This document shows positions 43,401-53,249 of a stretch of 64,000 nucleotides of DNA, piece after piece. The notes beneath the pieces were generated by a model. It saw only the letters and a list, made by a program, of their open reading frames with translations, had not been told where the DNA came from and made no database searches. This DNA is from Pseudomonadota bacterium (lineage in GTDB: Bacteria > Pseudomonadota > Alphaproteobacteria > Rhizobiales > Beijerinckiaceae), in assembly GCA_023426505.1 (NCBI GenBank), contig JAFAAP010000145.1:1-64000 (forward strand), read 5' to 3'. How positions within the stretch are numbered: the first letter of the stretch is position 1; each line of letters starts with the position of its first letter. The position numbers and the translations under genes were made by a program.

Positions 43401-43937
43401 TCAGGGAATGGCGCGCGTCGGCGGCTCGGACATGCCCAGACCCAGGGGCCGGTGCATCAGCACCGTCGAGAGCCAGCGCCCGTGCTTGTAGCCGATGCCC
43501 TTGATGATGCCGGCGAGCGCGAACCCCATGCTCCGGTGCAGGCCGATCGAGCCGTGCGAGTCCTCGTCCCCGATCACCGCCACCATCAGGCGGAAGTCCC
43601 GCGCCTCGCTCTCCGTGATCAGCGCCTCGAGAAGCTTGCGTCCGACGCCCTGCCGGCGGGCGGCCGGATCGATATAGATCGAGTCCTCCACGGTGGAGCG
43701 ATAGGCAGGCCGCGGCCGGTAAGGCCCGGCATAGGCATAGCCGAGGATCTCGCCGTCCTGTTCGGCCACCAGATAGGGAAAGCCGCCCTCGAGGAGCACG
43801 GCGCGCCGGCGGGTCATTTCCGCCTGGTCGGGCGGTTCGAGCTCGAACGATGCGGTGCCGTGGGTGACCGCGTGGGCGTAGATCGCCGTGATGCGGGGAA
43901 GGTCGGAATCGACGGAGGGGCGGACGAGAAGGCTCAT
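43401..43937 (-). CDS. phosphinothricin-type N-acetyltransferase (Pat/MddA family)
   Basis: 178 residues. The pattern IYAHAVTHGTASFELEPP, GYAYAGPYRPRPAYR, EDSIYIDPAARRQGVG and SIGLHRSMGF is typical of phosphinothricin and methionine sulfoximine/sulfone acetyltransferases. It probably detoxifies glutamine analogues or acetylates amino-acid derivatives. ATG 43937 has AGAGAA at a good distance; ATG 43943 is two codons upstream. Confidence 0.87.
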   Translation of the reverse strand: MSLLVRPSVDSDLPRITAIYAHAVTHGTASFELEPPDQAEMTRRRAVLLEGGFPYLVAEQDGEILGYAYAGPYRPRPAYRSTVEDSIYIDPAARRQGVGRKLLEALITESEARDFRLMVAVIGDEDSHGSIGLHRSMGFALAGIIKGIGYKHGRWLSTVLMHRPLGLGMSEPPTRAIP

Positions 43938-44021
43938 GGGCATTCTCTAATTCAGTTTCCGACCGACGGGGAGTGGGAGCCGGCTGGGAAGACTGTCTTT
44001 TCCTCCCCGTTCGGCGCTAGC

Positions 44022-45557
44022 ATGGCGGTTCATGTGAAAGGCTCGCATGTGAAAAAGCTCAGCCCGGGCGAAACGCGACCGCCCGCCCAGCCCCAGGCGC
44101 AAACCGCCGTCGTCTGGACCGCCATCCTGGCCTCCAGCATGGTGTTCGCAGACGGCGCCATCGTGACCGTCGCGATCCCGCAGATGCGCGCGAGCCTGCA
44201 CGCGTCCCTGTCCGAGATGCAGTGGGTCACCAACGCCTATGCGCTGACCCTGTCGGCCTTCCTGCTGCTCGGCGGCGCGGCCGGCGACGCCTACGGGCTG
44301 AGAAGGATCTTCATGATCGGCATCGCGTGCTTCGGGCTCACCTCCCTGTGGTGCGGCCTGTCCCAGTCGCCCGGGATGCTGATCCTCGCCCGGGCCTTTC
44401 AGGGCATCGGCGGCGCCCTGCTGGTGCCGGGTTCGCTCGCGCTGATCAGCGCCCATTTCCCGCCGGAGGCGCGCGGCAAGGCCATCGGCACCTGGGCGGC
44501 GGCCTCCGCCATCGCGGCGGCGCTCGGGCCGATCCTCGGCGGCTGGCTGATCGATGTCGGCCCCTGGCAGACGATCTTCTGGATCAACCTTCCGGTGGCC
44601 GCGCTGGCGCTCTGGCTGTGCTGGCAGCGCGTCCCCGACAGCCCAGCGGCGGGCGACGCCTCCATGGACTGGGTCGGCGGCGCCCTGGCGGTGGCGGCCC
44701 TCGGGCTCCTCGCCTACTGGCTGACGGCTCTGGGCGAGCGGGAGAGCAGCCGGACCATGGCGGCCCTGCTCGCCCTCGCGGGCCTGTGCGCTCTGGGAGC
44801 GTTCGTCCTGTACGAGAAGCGGACCACGGCCCCGATGATGCCGCTCGACCTCTTTCGCGTTCCGGCCTTCGCCAACGTCAATGCCCTGACGCTGCTGCTC
44901 TATTTCGCGCTCAGCGGCGCCCTGTTCTTCCTGCCGACGGTCCTGATCGAAGCCCACGGCTATTCGGCCGCCGAGGCGGGCTCCGTCTTTCTCCCCTTCA
45001 CCATCGTCATGGCGGCCCTGTCCCGGTTCGGCGGCACGATGGCGGACCGGTTCGGCGTCCGGACGCTGCTGACAGTCGGTCCCATCGTCACGGGGGCGAG
45101 CTTCGCGCTACTCGTCCCGGCTGTCTCCCAAGGAAGCTACTGGCTGGCCGTCGCGCCGGTCATGGCGCTGATGGGGCTCGGCATGGGCATCACGGTCGCG
45201 CCTTTGTCGACGACGGTCATGAACGCCGTCGCCGATGACCGGATCGGGATCGCGTCGGGCATCAACAACGCGGTCTCGCGGGTCGCGGGTCTGGTCGCGG
45301 TCGCAGGGCTCGGGGCGGTCGCCACGTTCGGCTTCCAGTTGGCCGCCGCCTGGTCGGCACCAGGGACGGCGGAGAGCTTCGCGCAGGCGACCTTCGGGGC
45401 GGCGCCCTCTGGCGCGCTGCGGGACCAATACGCGACGGCCATGATCGGAGGGTTCGGGCTCGTGGCTCTGATCTGCTGCGCCGCCGCCTCTGCAAGCGCC
45501 TGGTTCGGCCATCGCTCGGCGCCCCCGCAGGCCGCGGAGCGGACGGAAACCTCATAA
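44022..45557 (+). CDS. MFS transporter, DHA2 family
   Basis: 511 residues with about 14 helices. Motifs MVFADGAIVTVAIPQM in helix 1, GDAYGLRRIFMIG in loop 2-3 and GPILGGWLID in helix 5 fit the EmrB/QacA/LfrA-type exporters. The start ATG 44022 gives a 25-residue hydrophilic N-terminus. An 822-codon frame extending upstream overlaps the two acetyltransferase genes on the other strand and is spurious. Substrate unknown. Confidence 0.88.
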   Translation: MAVHVKGSHVKKLSPGETRPPAQPQAQTAVVWTAILASSMVFADGAIVTVAIPQMRASLHASLSEMQWVTNAYALTLSAFLLLGGAAGDAYGLRRIFMIGIACFGLTSLWCGLSQSPGMLILARAFQGIGGALLVPGSLALISAHFPPEARGKAIGTWAAASAIAAALGPILGGWLIDVGPWQTIFWINLPVAALALWLCWQRVPDSPAAGDASMDWVGGALAVAALGLLAYWLTALGERESSRTMAALLALAGLCALGAFVLYEKRTTAPMMPLDLFRVPAFANVNALTLLLYFALSGALFFLPTVLIEAHGYSAAEAGSVFLPFTIVMAALSRFGGTMADRFGVRTLLTVGPIVTGASFALLVPAVSQGSYWLAVAPVMALMGLGMGITVAPLSTTVMNAVADDRIGIASGINNAVSRVAGLVAVAGLGAVATFGFQLAAAWSAPGTAESFAQATFGAAPSGALRDQYATAMIGGFGLVALICCAAASASAWFGHRSAPPQAAERTETS

Positions 45558-45589
45558 AAGAAAAAGCCCCGGCCTTTCGGCCGGGGCTT
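45556..45589 (-). terminator. intrinsic terminator of the ybhL gene
   Basis: AAGCCCCGGCC pairs with GGCCGGGGCTT around TTTC; on the minus strand the stem is followed by TTTTCTTTT. It lies 24 bp past the ybhL stop and also overlaps the end of the convergent transporter gene. Confidence 0.88.
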
Positions 45590-45613
45590 CGAACTCTTCG
45601 CGTTCCGCCGTTC

Positions 45614-46396
45614 TTACTCGTTGCGGTTGCCCACGAGGGCGAGCAGGAACTGGAACATGTTGATGAAGTCCAGGTAGAGCTGCAGGGCGCCGAACACCGA
45701 CACCTTGGCGGCGGCCTCGGAGTCGAAGTTGCCGTACAGGTACATCTCCTTCAGCTTCTGCGTGTCGTAAGCCGTAAGGCCCGCGAAGAGCAGCACGCCG
45801 ACCAGCGAGATGGCGAACTGCAGCGCGCTCGACACGAGGAAGATGTTCACGAGCGAGGCCAGGACGAGGCCGACCACGCCCATGATCAGGAACGAGCCGA
45901 TGCCCGACAGGCTGCGGTTCGTGGTGTAGCCCCACAGCGACAGCGAGCCGAAGGCCGCCGCCGTGATGAAGAACACCTGCACGACGCTCGCGCCCGTGTA
46001 GCGGATGAGCAGCGTCGAGAGCGAGGCGCCCATCACGGCCGCGAAGGCGAAGAAGGTGCCGCGCGCGGAGGCCGCGCTCATCCGGTCCATCCGGAACGAG
46101 AACAGGAAGATGAACGCCAGCGGCGCCAGCGCCACGACCCACATCAGGGGCGAGCCGTAGAGGACGCGGCCGAACTCGGTCAGATAGACGCCGCCCATGC
46201 GGGCCGCGGCCATCGAGGGATCGCTCGTGGTGGCGAGCATGTTGACCCCGAGCGCCACCAGAGCCGAAATGGCCAGGCCCAGGATCATGTTGTTGTAGAC
46301 GCCGAGCATGAAGGCGCGCAGGCCCTGGTCGACCTGAGCCGCCGTCCGGGCAAAGCCGGTGCCAGTGGCGTATTGGTTTTGCTCATACGGTTGCAT
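45614..46396 (-). CDS. ybhL: Bax inhibitor-1/YccA family membrane protein
   Basis: 260 residues with seven transmembrane helices. LRAFMLGVYNNMILGLAISALVA and the C-terminal FAGLTAYDTQKLKEMY with YLDFINMFQFLLALVG are family hallmarks; the Asp residues there form the pH-sensing pair of bacterial homologues, which can leak calcium. AAGGA precedes the ATG. Upstream lies a sequence resembling the alphaproteobacterial ybhL leader; downstream is a strong terminator, so it is monocistronic. Confidence 0.92.
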   Translation of the reverse strand: MQPYEQNQYATGTGFARTAAQVDQGLRAFMLGVYNNMILGLAISALVALGVNMLATTSDPSMAAARMGGVYLTEFGRVLYGSPLMWVVALAPLAFIFLFSFRMDRMSAASARGTFFAFAAVMGASLSTLLIRYTGASVVQVFFITAAAFGSLSLWGYTTNRSLSGIGSFLIMGVVGLVLASLVNIFLVSSALQFAISLVGVLLFAGLTAYDTQKLKEMYLYGNFDSEAAAKVSVFGALQLYLDFINMFQFLLALVGNRNE

Positions 46397-46400
46397 CGGA

Positions 46401-46452
46401 GTCCTTTCTCACGGTGTCCCGTCGTTGTTCCCTCGGAAGGCTGGAGGATCAG
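46401..46452 (-). ncRNA. ybhL-type RNA leader
   Basis: The minus strand directly before the ybhL ATG contains CCTTCCGAGGGAACA, the small hairpin ACGG-GACA-CCGT (46411-46422) and GTGAGAAAGGA. From memory this matches the conserved ybhL motif reported upstream of ybhL in alphaproteobacteria. Coordinates are approximate and the match was not run against a covariance model. Confidence 0.55.
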
Positions 46453-46629
46453 CCCCCGGTCGCCGCAAATCCGGCAACGATCAGAATATGAGAGGTCGGG
46501 CCATCTTCCGCAAGAGGGAGGGCCAAGCTTCAAGTCTTCGTGATCCCAGCAGAATTCCTGCCGGTTGCGCCTTTCTTCGAGAAGAACCGGACGACGTCTT
46601 CGTATTGTCTGGCCCTTCGGGCAGAGACG

Positions 46630-49218
46630 TTAAAGATTCCTCAAGTATTGGGCCGGCTTTTGACTCAGGATGCGCCAGGTTCCCACCAGGCCGAGCCCCA
46701 CCGCCACCAGGACGGAAAGCCCGGAAGCCAGGAGAGCGCCGGAGAGATCGAGCGAAAAGCTCAGGTTCATCACCCGTGTGATGATGAAGAAGGCCGCGAG
46801 CGTCCCGGCGAGGAGCCCGAACAAAGCCGTCGCCAAGCCCAGAAGCCCGTATTCGAGCGCGTAGGCCGAGAGCAGCCGGGCGCGGGTGGCACCCAGGGTC
46901 TTGAGCACCACCGCGTCGTAGAGGCGGGCCCGGTGACCGGCCGCGAGCGCGCCTGCGAGCACCAGGAGGCTCGCGATCAGCGCGATGGAGCTCGCGCCCC
47001 GGATCGCCATCACGAGCTGCGAGACCACGTCGTTGACTGCGTCGAGCGCGTCCTTCACGCGCACGCTCGTGACCATCGGATAGGCCTGGGCGGCGCTGCG
47101 CAGGATGCGGGCGTCGCTCGCCGCGTCCGAGCCGTTCGGATAGGTGACGGTGGCGAGATGGGTGTGCGGCGCGCCCGCGAAGGTGTTGGGCGAGAACACC
47201 ATCACGAAGTTGATGCCCATGGAGCGCCATTCCACGTGGCGCAGGTTGGCGATCGTGGCCGTGATGTTGCGGCCGAGCACGTTGACCACGATCTCGTCGC
47301 CGATCTTGAGGCCGAGGCCCTCCGCGATGCGCTGGTCGAAGGACACGAGGGGCTTGCCGCGGTAATCTTCGGGCCACCACTCGCCGGCCACCACCTTGGA
47401 GCCTTCGGGCGCCGCCTTCGCGTAGGTGATGCCCCGGTCGCCCTCCAGCACCCAGGAGATGTCCTCCTCGGCCCTGATCTGGCTCGCCGGGACGCCGCGC
47501 AGGGACACGAGGCGCCCGCGCATCATCGGCACGCGCTCGATCTTGGCCTCGGCCTTCTGGCGCTTCAGGAAATCCTCGAAGGCGTCGGCCTGGGCGTTGG
47601 GGATGTCGAGGAAGAAGAAGCTCGGAGCCCGCTCCGGCAGGGTCTGCTGCAGCTGCTGCCTCAGGTTCGTGTCGATGACCGAGAGCGTCACGAGAAGCGT
47701 GATGCCCAGCCCCAGCGACAGGACGAGCGAGGGCGTGAGCGCGCCCGGCCGGTGGATGTTGGAGAGCGCAAGGCGCGGGGCTGTCCGCCGCGGGCGCGGC
47801 AGGCGCTTCGCCGCCGCCATGATGCCGGTCGCCACGAGGCGCAGGAGGACGAAGGAGCAGGCTGCGGCCGCCACGAACATCAGGGCGATGCGCCGGTCGT
47901 AGGCCGCCAGCACCGCGAGCCCCACCAAGGCCGCGACGGAGAGCGCCAGCGCCGCAAGATAGCGCCTGCGCGGCCAGCGCCGCTCCGGGTCGATCTGGTC
48001 GCGGAACAGGCCCGAGACCTGGATATCGTGGGCGCGGCCCAAGGGTCCGAGAGCAAACACGAGCGCCGTGAGCACGCCGTAGAGCAGCGCGACGCCGAGC
48101 TCCGCGACCGCGATGGTGGGCTGGATCGGGATCGGAAGGAGATGGCCGAAGAGGCCCGTGACGATGAAGGGGAGCGCCGCCCCGACCAGGAGCCCGATGG
48201 CGATGCCGATTCCGGCGATGATCATCACCTGCGTGAGGTAGAGCAGCACCACCTGGCCGCCCGGCGCCCCAAGACTCTTGAGCGTCGCGATCGACGCGCG
48301 CTTGCGGTCGACGAATCCGCGCACCGCATTGGCGACGCCGACGCCGCCCACGAGCAGAGCGGTCAGGCCCACCAGGGTCAGGAACTGGGTGAAGCGCTCG
48401 ATGTTGCGGGCGAAGCGCGGATCGGCGTTGAGGCGGGTGCGGACGTTCCAGCCCGCCTCCGGCAGCACGCGGCCAGCCTCCTCCTCGACCTGCGAGAGCC
48501 CCTCCTCGGTGGAGAGGCCGGGCGGCAGGATGACCCGGTAGGTCCAGCGCACGAGGCTTCCGGGCTGGATCAGGCCCGTGGCCCGCACGGCGTCTTCCGA
48601 CACGAGGAGCCGCGGCCCGAAGCCGATGCCGCTCGCGATCTTGTCGGGCTCGGACACGAGGCTGGCGCGCAGCTCGACCGTGGCGTCGCCGACCTTCACG
48701 CGCTCGCCGACCTTGAGGTCGAGCCGCGCCAGCAGGGCCGGATCCGCCGCCGCCCCGAAGGCGCCGTCGCGTTGGCTGAGGAGATCGGTCGGAATCATCG
48801 GCGGGTCCGTCTCCAGGGCGCCGACGGTCGGATAGTTCTCATCCACGGCCTTCAGCTCGACCAGGGCCGAGCCCTTGTCGCCCGCCAGCACCATGGCGCG
48901 CATGGACGCGATGGTGTTCACCTGGCCCTTGGACGCGAGAAAGGCCTTCTCCTGCGCATTGGCCTCCCGCTGGAGCAACGAGAAGGCCATGTCGCCGCCG
49001 AGGATCCGGCGGCCCTCGCGGCCGATCCCGTCGGTGAGCGAGCGCGACAGGGAGGAGACGCCCGCGATCGCCGCGACGCCGAGCGCGATGCAGGCGAGGA
49101 AGATGCCGAAGCCTTTGAGCCCGCCGCGCAATTCGCGCAGGGCGAGGCGCAGCACGAGGGGAAGGCGGGAGCCTGAGCCCGGCTGGCGCCGGGGCTTGGC
49201 CGGAATGGTGCCGTGCAT
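46630..49218 (-). CDS. ABC transporter permease of the FtsX/YbbP type
   Basis: 862 residues with about ten transmembrane helices and large periplasmic loops, the size of E. coli YbbP. The N-terminal LRLALRELRGGLKGFGIFLACIALGVAAI and C-terminal FtsX domain (LLVLAGALAAGHRARLYDAVVLKTLGATRARL) are characteristic. With the ATPase encoded 15 bp upstream it forms a mechanotransmission-type transporter, probably acting on lipids or envelope proteins. The trio with tesA is conserved in proteobacteria. Confidence 0.9.
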   Translation of the reverse strand: MHGTIPAKPRRQPGSGSRLPLVLRLALRELRGGLKGFGIFLACIALGVAAIAGVSSLSRSLTDGIGREGRRILGGDMAFSLLQREANAQEKAFLASKGQVNTIASMRAMVLAGDKGSALVELKAVDENYPTVGALETDPPMIPTDLLSQRDGAFGAAADPALLARLDLKVGERVKVGDATVELRASLVSEPDKIASGIGFGPRLLVSEDAVRATGLIQPGSLVRWTYRVILPPGLSTEEGLSQVEEEAGRVLPEAGWNVRTRLNADPRFARNIERFTQFLTLVGLTALLVGGVGVANAVRGFVDRKRASIATLKSLGAPGGQVVLLYLTQVMIIAGIGIAIGLLVGAALPFIVTGLFGHLLPIPIQPTIAVAELGVALLYGVLTALVFALGPLGRAHDIQVSGLFRDQIDPERRWPRRRYLAALALSVAALVGLAVLAAYDRRIALMFVAAAACSFVLLRLVATGIMAAAKRLPRPRRTAPRLALSNIHRPGALTPSLVLSLGLGITLLVTLSVIDTNLRQQLQQTLPERAPSFFFLDIPNAQADAFEDFLKRQKAEAKIERVPMMRGRLVSLRGVPASQIRAEEDISWVLEGDRGITYAKAAPEGSKVVAGEWWPEDYRGKPLVSFDQRIAEGLGLKIGDEIVVNVLGRNITATIANLRHVEWRSMGINFVMVFSPNTFAGAPHTHLATVTYPNGSDAASDARILRSAAQAYPMVTSVRVKDALDAVNDVVSQLVMAIRGASSIALIASLLVLAGALAAGHRARLYDAVVLKTLGATRARLLSAYALEYGLLGLATALFGLLAGTLAAFFIITRVMNLSFSLDLSGALLASGLSVLVAVGLGLVGTWRILSQKPAQYLRNL

Positions 49219-49233
49219 GTCGGTCCCGCCCCC

Positions 49234-49920
<687 letters not shown>

Positions 49921-49995
49921 GCCCGATGACCCGATCTGTTGTGAGATTTTGCCGAGACTCCCGGCACCGTTCGAAGACATATGGGAAGCATATCG

Positions 49996-50658
49996 ATGAA
50001 GCGCCAATCCGGCCCGTTCATGACGATCATATTTGCGTGTGCGGCCGCCCTTGCGGCCGTGGTCGTCCCGGCTCACGCTCCGTTGGCGCAGGGCCAGCCG
50101 ATCCGCCTCGTGGCGCTGGGCGACAGCCTCACGGCGGGCTACGGGCTGCCCCAGGAAGCGGCCTTTCCGGTGGTCCTCGAACGGGCCCTGAAGGCGAAGG
50201 GCTACAACGTGGAGGTCGCCAATGCGGGCGTCTCGGGCGACACCGCCTCGGCGGGCCTCGACCGGCTCGACTGGTCGGTGCCGGACGGGACGGACGGCGT
50301 GATCGTCGAGCTCGGCGCCAACGACATGCTGCGCGGCGTCGATCCGTCCGTGCCGAGGAAAGCCATCGACGGCATCGTCGAGCGCCTGAAGCAGCGCGGC
50401 ATCCCGGTGATGCTCGCCGGCATGTTGGCCTCGCGCAACCTGGGCGCGGACTATGCCCAAAAATTCGACAGCCTCTATCCGGAGATTGCGAGGAAGCACG
50501 ACCTTGTGCTCTACCCCTTCTTCCTGGACGGAGTCGCCGGCGAACGGTCCCTCAACCTTCAGGACGGGATCCACCCGACCGCGAAGGGCGTCGAGATCAT
50601 CGTCGCGCGCATCCTGCCCACCGTCGAACGATTTATCGCCACCCTGTCGAAGCGCTGA
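49996..50658 (+). CDS. tesA: arylesterase / lysophospholipase, TesA-like (SGNH)
   Basis: 220 residues. A signal peptide precedes the SGNH blocks: GDSLTAGYGLP (Ser), the glycine in NAGVSGDT, GANDML (Asn) and DGIHPTAKG (Asp, His). Periplasmic thioesterase/protease I/lysophospholipase of the TesA family. It is divergent from ybbA-ybbP, as in E. coli. ATG 49996 has GGAAG 8 nt upstream; ATG 49981 is an alternative. Confidence 0.92.
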   Translation: MKRQSGPFMTIIFACAAALAAVVVPAHAPLAQGQPIRLVALGDSLTAGYGLPQEAAFPVVLERALKAKGYNVEVANAGVSGDTASAGLDRLDWSVPDGTDGVIVELGANDMLRGVDPSVPRKAIDGIVERLKQRGIPVMLAGMLASRNLGADYAQKFDSLYPEIARKHDLVLYPFFLDGVAGERSLNLQDGIHPTAKGVEIIVARILPTVERFIATLSKR

Positions 50659-50721
50659 CGTCCGTCCGCGCTCACCCCGAGCCTTGAACGCGGCGGGCTC
50701 CCCGCCGCGAGGAGCCTTGCC

Positions 50722-51768
50722 ATGGAATACCGCCGCCTCGGCCGCACCGACCTCAATGTCAGCCTCATCTGCCTCGGGACCATGACCTGGGGCCAGCAGA
50801 ACACGGAGGCCGAGGGCCACGCGCAGATGGACTACGCCCTCGACCGGGGCATCAACTTCTTCGACACGGCGGAACTCTATTCCATTCCCCCGCGGGCGGA
50901 GACCCAAGGCTCCACGGAGCGGATCATCGGCTCCTGGTTCAAGGCCCGGGGCAACCGCGACAAGGTGATCTTGGCGTCGAAGGTGGTCGGCCGCTCGGAG
51001 AACACCTGGTTCCGGGACGACGGCTCGCCGGCCGAGCTCTCCCGCGCCCAGATCGAGGAGGCGGTGAACAAGAGCCTGAAGCGGCTCCAGACGGACTACA
51101 TCGATCTCTACCAGATCCACTGGCCCGACCGGCCGATGCCCTGGGGCTCCAACCCGACGATCTTCCATCGCAAGGAATCGGACTTCCACCCGATCCAGGA
51201 GACGCTGGAGATCATGCGCGACCTCGTGAAGGCCGGGAAGATCCGCCATCTCGGCCTCTCGAACGAGAGCGCCTGGGGCGCCATGACGTTCCTGAAAGGC
51301 GCCGAGGCCGACCCGTCCCTGCCGCGGGTGCAGTCGATCCAGAACGCCTACAACCTCCTCAACCGCACCTACGAGGTGGCGCTCGCCGAGGTGAGCATGC
51401 GCGAGGAGGTGGGCCTGCTGGCCTATTCGCCGCTCGCCCAGGGCTACCTGACCGGCAAGTACCTCGACGGCGCCCGGCCCGCAGGCGCGCGCACCACGCT
51501 GTTCAATCGCGGCCAGCGCTACGAGACCCCCGGCGCCGAGCCGGCGGTCCGCAAATACGTGGCGCTCGCCCGCGAGTTCGGCCTCGATCCGGCCCAGATG
51601 GCCATCGCCTTCGCCAATTCCCGCCCCTTCGTGGCCTCGACCATCATCGGCGCAACCTCGATGGAGCAGCTGAAGGCCGATATCGGGTCGATCGACGTGA
51701 GGATCACGCCGGAGCTGGAGGAGCGCATCGACGCGATCCACCTGCAGCACTGCAATCCGTGTCCGTAA
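50722..51768 (+). CDS. tas: aldo/keto reductase, Tas-like
   Basis: 348 residues. Blocks LGTMTWGQQNTEAEGHAQMDYA, AELYSIPPRAETQGSTE and LNRTYEVALAEVS match E. coli Tas almost position by position. The catalytic Asp-Tyr-Lys-His set is Asp48 and Tyr53 in FDTAELY, Lys in ILASKVVG and His in YQIHWPDR. It reduces carbonyls with NADPH; the physiological substrate is unsettled. It follows tesA by 63 bp and may be separate. Confidence 0.88.
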   Translation: MEYRRLGRTDLNVSLICLGTMTWGQQNTEAEGHAQMDYALDRGINFFDTAELYSIPPRAETQGSTERIIGSWFKARGNRDKVILASKVVGRSENTWFRDDGSPAELSRAQIEEAVNKSLKRLQTDYIDLYQIHWPDRPMPWGSNPTIFHRKESDFHPIQETLEIMRDLVKAGKIRHLGLSNESAWGAMTFLKGAEADPSLPRVQSIQNAYNLLNRTYEVALAEVSMREEVGLLAYSPLAQGYLTGKYLDGARPAGARTTLFNRGQRYETPGAEPAVRKYVALAREFGLDPAQMAIAFANSRPFVASTIIGATSMEQLKADIGSIDVRITPELEERIDAIHLQHCNPCP

Positions 51769-51787
51769 CCCTCGTTACGGCCTTCTG

Positions 51788-51818
51788 CGTCATCCCCGGG
51801 ACAAACCTGGGGATGACG
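51788..51818. repeat. palindromic repeat of the GTCATCCCC family
   Basis: Ten-base arms CGTCATCCCC and GGGGATGACG around GGGACAAACCT. It lies in the 178-bp gap after the aldo-keto reductase. A longer relative follows the next gene at 52488-52524. Confidence 0.65.
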
Positions 51819-51946
51819 ACGGCGAGCGCAACGGTTGTCCCCGGAACAAATGCGACTGTTGATCGTCTGATTCTGCATCTTGCGGGGCCGGTCCGCCTGC
51901 CCTCATGATCGCGTATCAAGAGTCCGCCAGGCTCAGGAGGTGCCGT

Positions 51947-52480
51947 ATGCCACGCCTGTTCACCGGCATCGAGATCCCGGCCGAGATCGGCCTTCAGCTC
52001 TCGAGCTATCGTGGCGGCCTGCCCGGGGCGCGCTGGATCGATCCCGAGAACTACCACATCACCCTCCGGTTCATCGGCGACATCGATGTCAGCACGGCGC
52101 GCGACGTGTACTCGATCCTGGGCGACACCCGGCGGCGCGATCCGTTCACGGTGACCATCGAGGGGCTCGACACCTTCGGGGGCGAGCGTCCCCGGGTGGT
52201 CTTCGCCCGCGCCGGCAACGGGGACCTCACCGACATGCACCAGGAGCAGGAGCGCCTGATCCGCCGGGTCGGCCTGCCGCCGGAGCGGCGCAAGTTCACC
52301 CCGCACGTGACCCTGGCGCGCCTGCGGGACTCCTCCCCCATCGACGTGGCCGACTACTTCGCCACCCGGGGGCACTTTCCCCGGCTGACCTTCACGGCCC
52401 GCCGCTTCGTGCTGTTCTCGTCCCGCGACTCGGTCGGCGGCGGCCCCTACGTGGTCGAGGCGGCTTACCCTCTGGGTTGA
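51947..52480 (+). CDS. thpR: RNA 2',3'-cyclic phosphodiesterase (ThpR)
   Basis: 177 residues of the 2H phosphoesterase family. The two HxTL motifs are HITL and HVTL, about 85 residues apart as expected. The enzyme opens 2',3'-cyclic phosphate ends of RNA. AGGAGGTGCC precedes ATG 51947; an in-frame extension to 51905 has no ribosome site. The gene is bracketed by two copies of a palindromic repeat. Confidence 0.9.
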   Translation: MPRLFTGIEIPAEIGLQLSSYRGGLPGARWIDPENYHITLRFIGDIDVSTARDVYSILGDTRRRDPFTVTIEGLDTFGGERPRVVFARAGNGDLTDMHQEQERLIRRVGLPPERRKFTPHVTLARLRDSSPIDVADYFATRGHFPRLTFTARRFVLFSSRDSVGGGPYVVEAAYPLG

Positions 52481-52487
52481 GGCTGCC

Positions 52488-52524
52488 TGTCATCCCCGGC
52501 AGCCCGAAAGGGCCGGGGATGACA
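52488..52524. repeat. palindromic repeat of the GTCATCCCC family, longer copy
   Basis: Thirteen-base arms TGTCATCCCCGGC and GCCGGGGATGACA around AGCCCGAAAGG, 7 bp after the thpR stop. No T-run; may stabilise or end the transcript. Confidence 0.7.
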
Positions 52525-52582
52525 CCAAAGCGCCTGATCCCGAGCCTCGACGCAACGGCCAAGGTTGCTTAAACCTCGGGCC

Positions 52583-53176
52583 ATGGCATCCATCATCTTC
52601 CTCACCCACCCCGAAGTCGTCATCGACCCGGACGTCCCGGTCCCGGAGTGGCCACTCAGCCCGGTCGGGCGCGCGCGGGCGGAGCGCTTCGCCGAGATGC
52701 TCGTCGGGCGTGGTGTCACGGCGGTCCATGCCTCGACCGAGCAAAAGGCCATGGACGGGGCCGCGATCGTGGCCGGGCGTCTCGGTCTGCCCTACGGCAC
52801 CGACGAGCATCTCGGCGAGAACGACCGCTCGGCCACAGGCTATCTCGCGCCGCCCGAGTTCTGGGAGGTGGTGAAGGAATTCTTCGGCCGGCCGCACGAG
52901 AGCATCCGGGGCTGGGAGCGCGCCATCGATGCGCAGTCCCGCATCGTCGGGGCGGTGACCCGTGTCGCCCGCGAGGATGAGACCGAAGGCGACCTCGTCA
53001 TCGTGTCCCACGGGGGCGTCGGCGCATTGCTGACCGCCCATCTCCAGAAGGTCGAGATCGGCCGGGAGAGCCGCCCGTCCCATCCGGGCGGGGGCTGCTT
53101 TATCGTGTTCGACCGCGACACCTTCGCGATCCGGCAGGACTGGCGCGCGATCGAGGACGGGCTCGGCGCGATCTGA
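52583..53176 (+). CDS. histidine phosphatase family protein with altered RHG motif
   Basis: 197 residues from ATG 52583. The phosphatase fold is recognisable: N-terminal strand IIFLTHPEV, PLSPVGRARAERFAEML, ASTEQKAMDGAAIVA and the second His in IVSHGGVGA. The usual RHG is replaced by T8-H9-P10, so the phosphate-clamping Arg is missing while the nucleophilic His remains. It may bind rather than hydrolyse phosphate esters, or have another activity. Confidence 0.8.
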   Translation: MASIIFLTHPEVVIDPDVPVPEWPLSPVGRARAERFAEMLVGRGVTAVHASTEQKAMDGAAIVAGRLGLPYGTDEHLGENDRSATGYLAPPEFWEVVKEFFGRPHESIRGWERAIDAQSRIVGAVTRVAREDETEGDLVIVSHGGVGALLTAHLQKVEIGRESRPSHPGGGCFIVFDRDTFAIRQDWRAIEDGLGAI

Positions 53177-53249
53177 AGGCTTGCCAGGCGGGCTGCGGGG
53201 GACTAGCCCCTGCCCTCGACCGATCACCCGCGAAGAGGCGCCCGCACCG

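Noticed and set aside
46540..49176. An 878-codon frame on the plus strand
   Set aside because: It is antisense to the ybbP-like permease, Arg/His/Gln-rich and without domains; a high-GC shadow.
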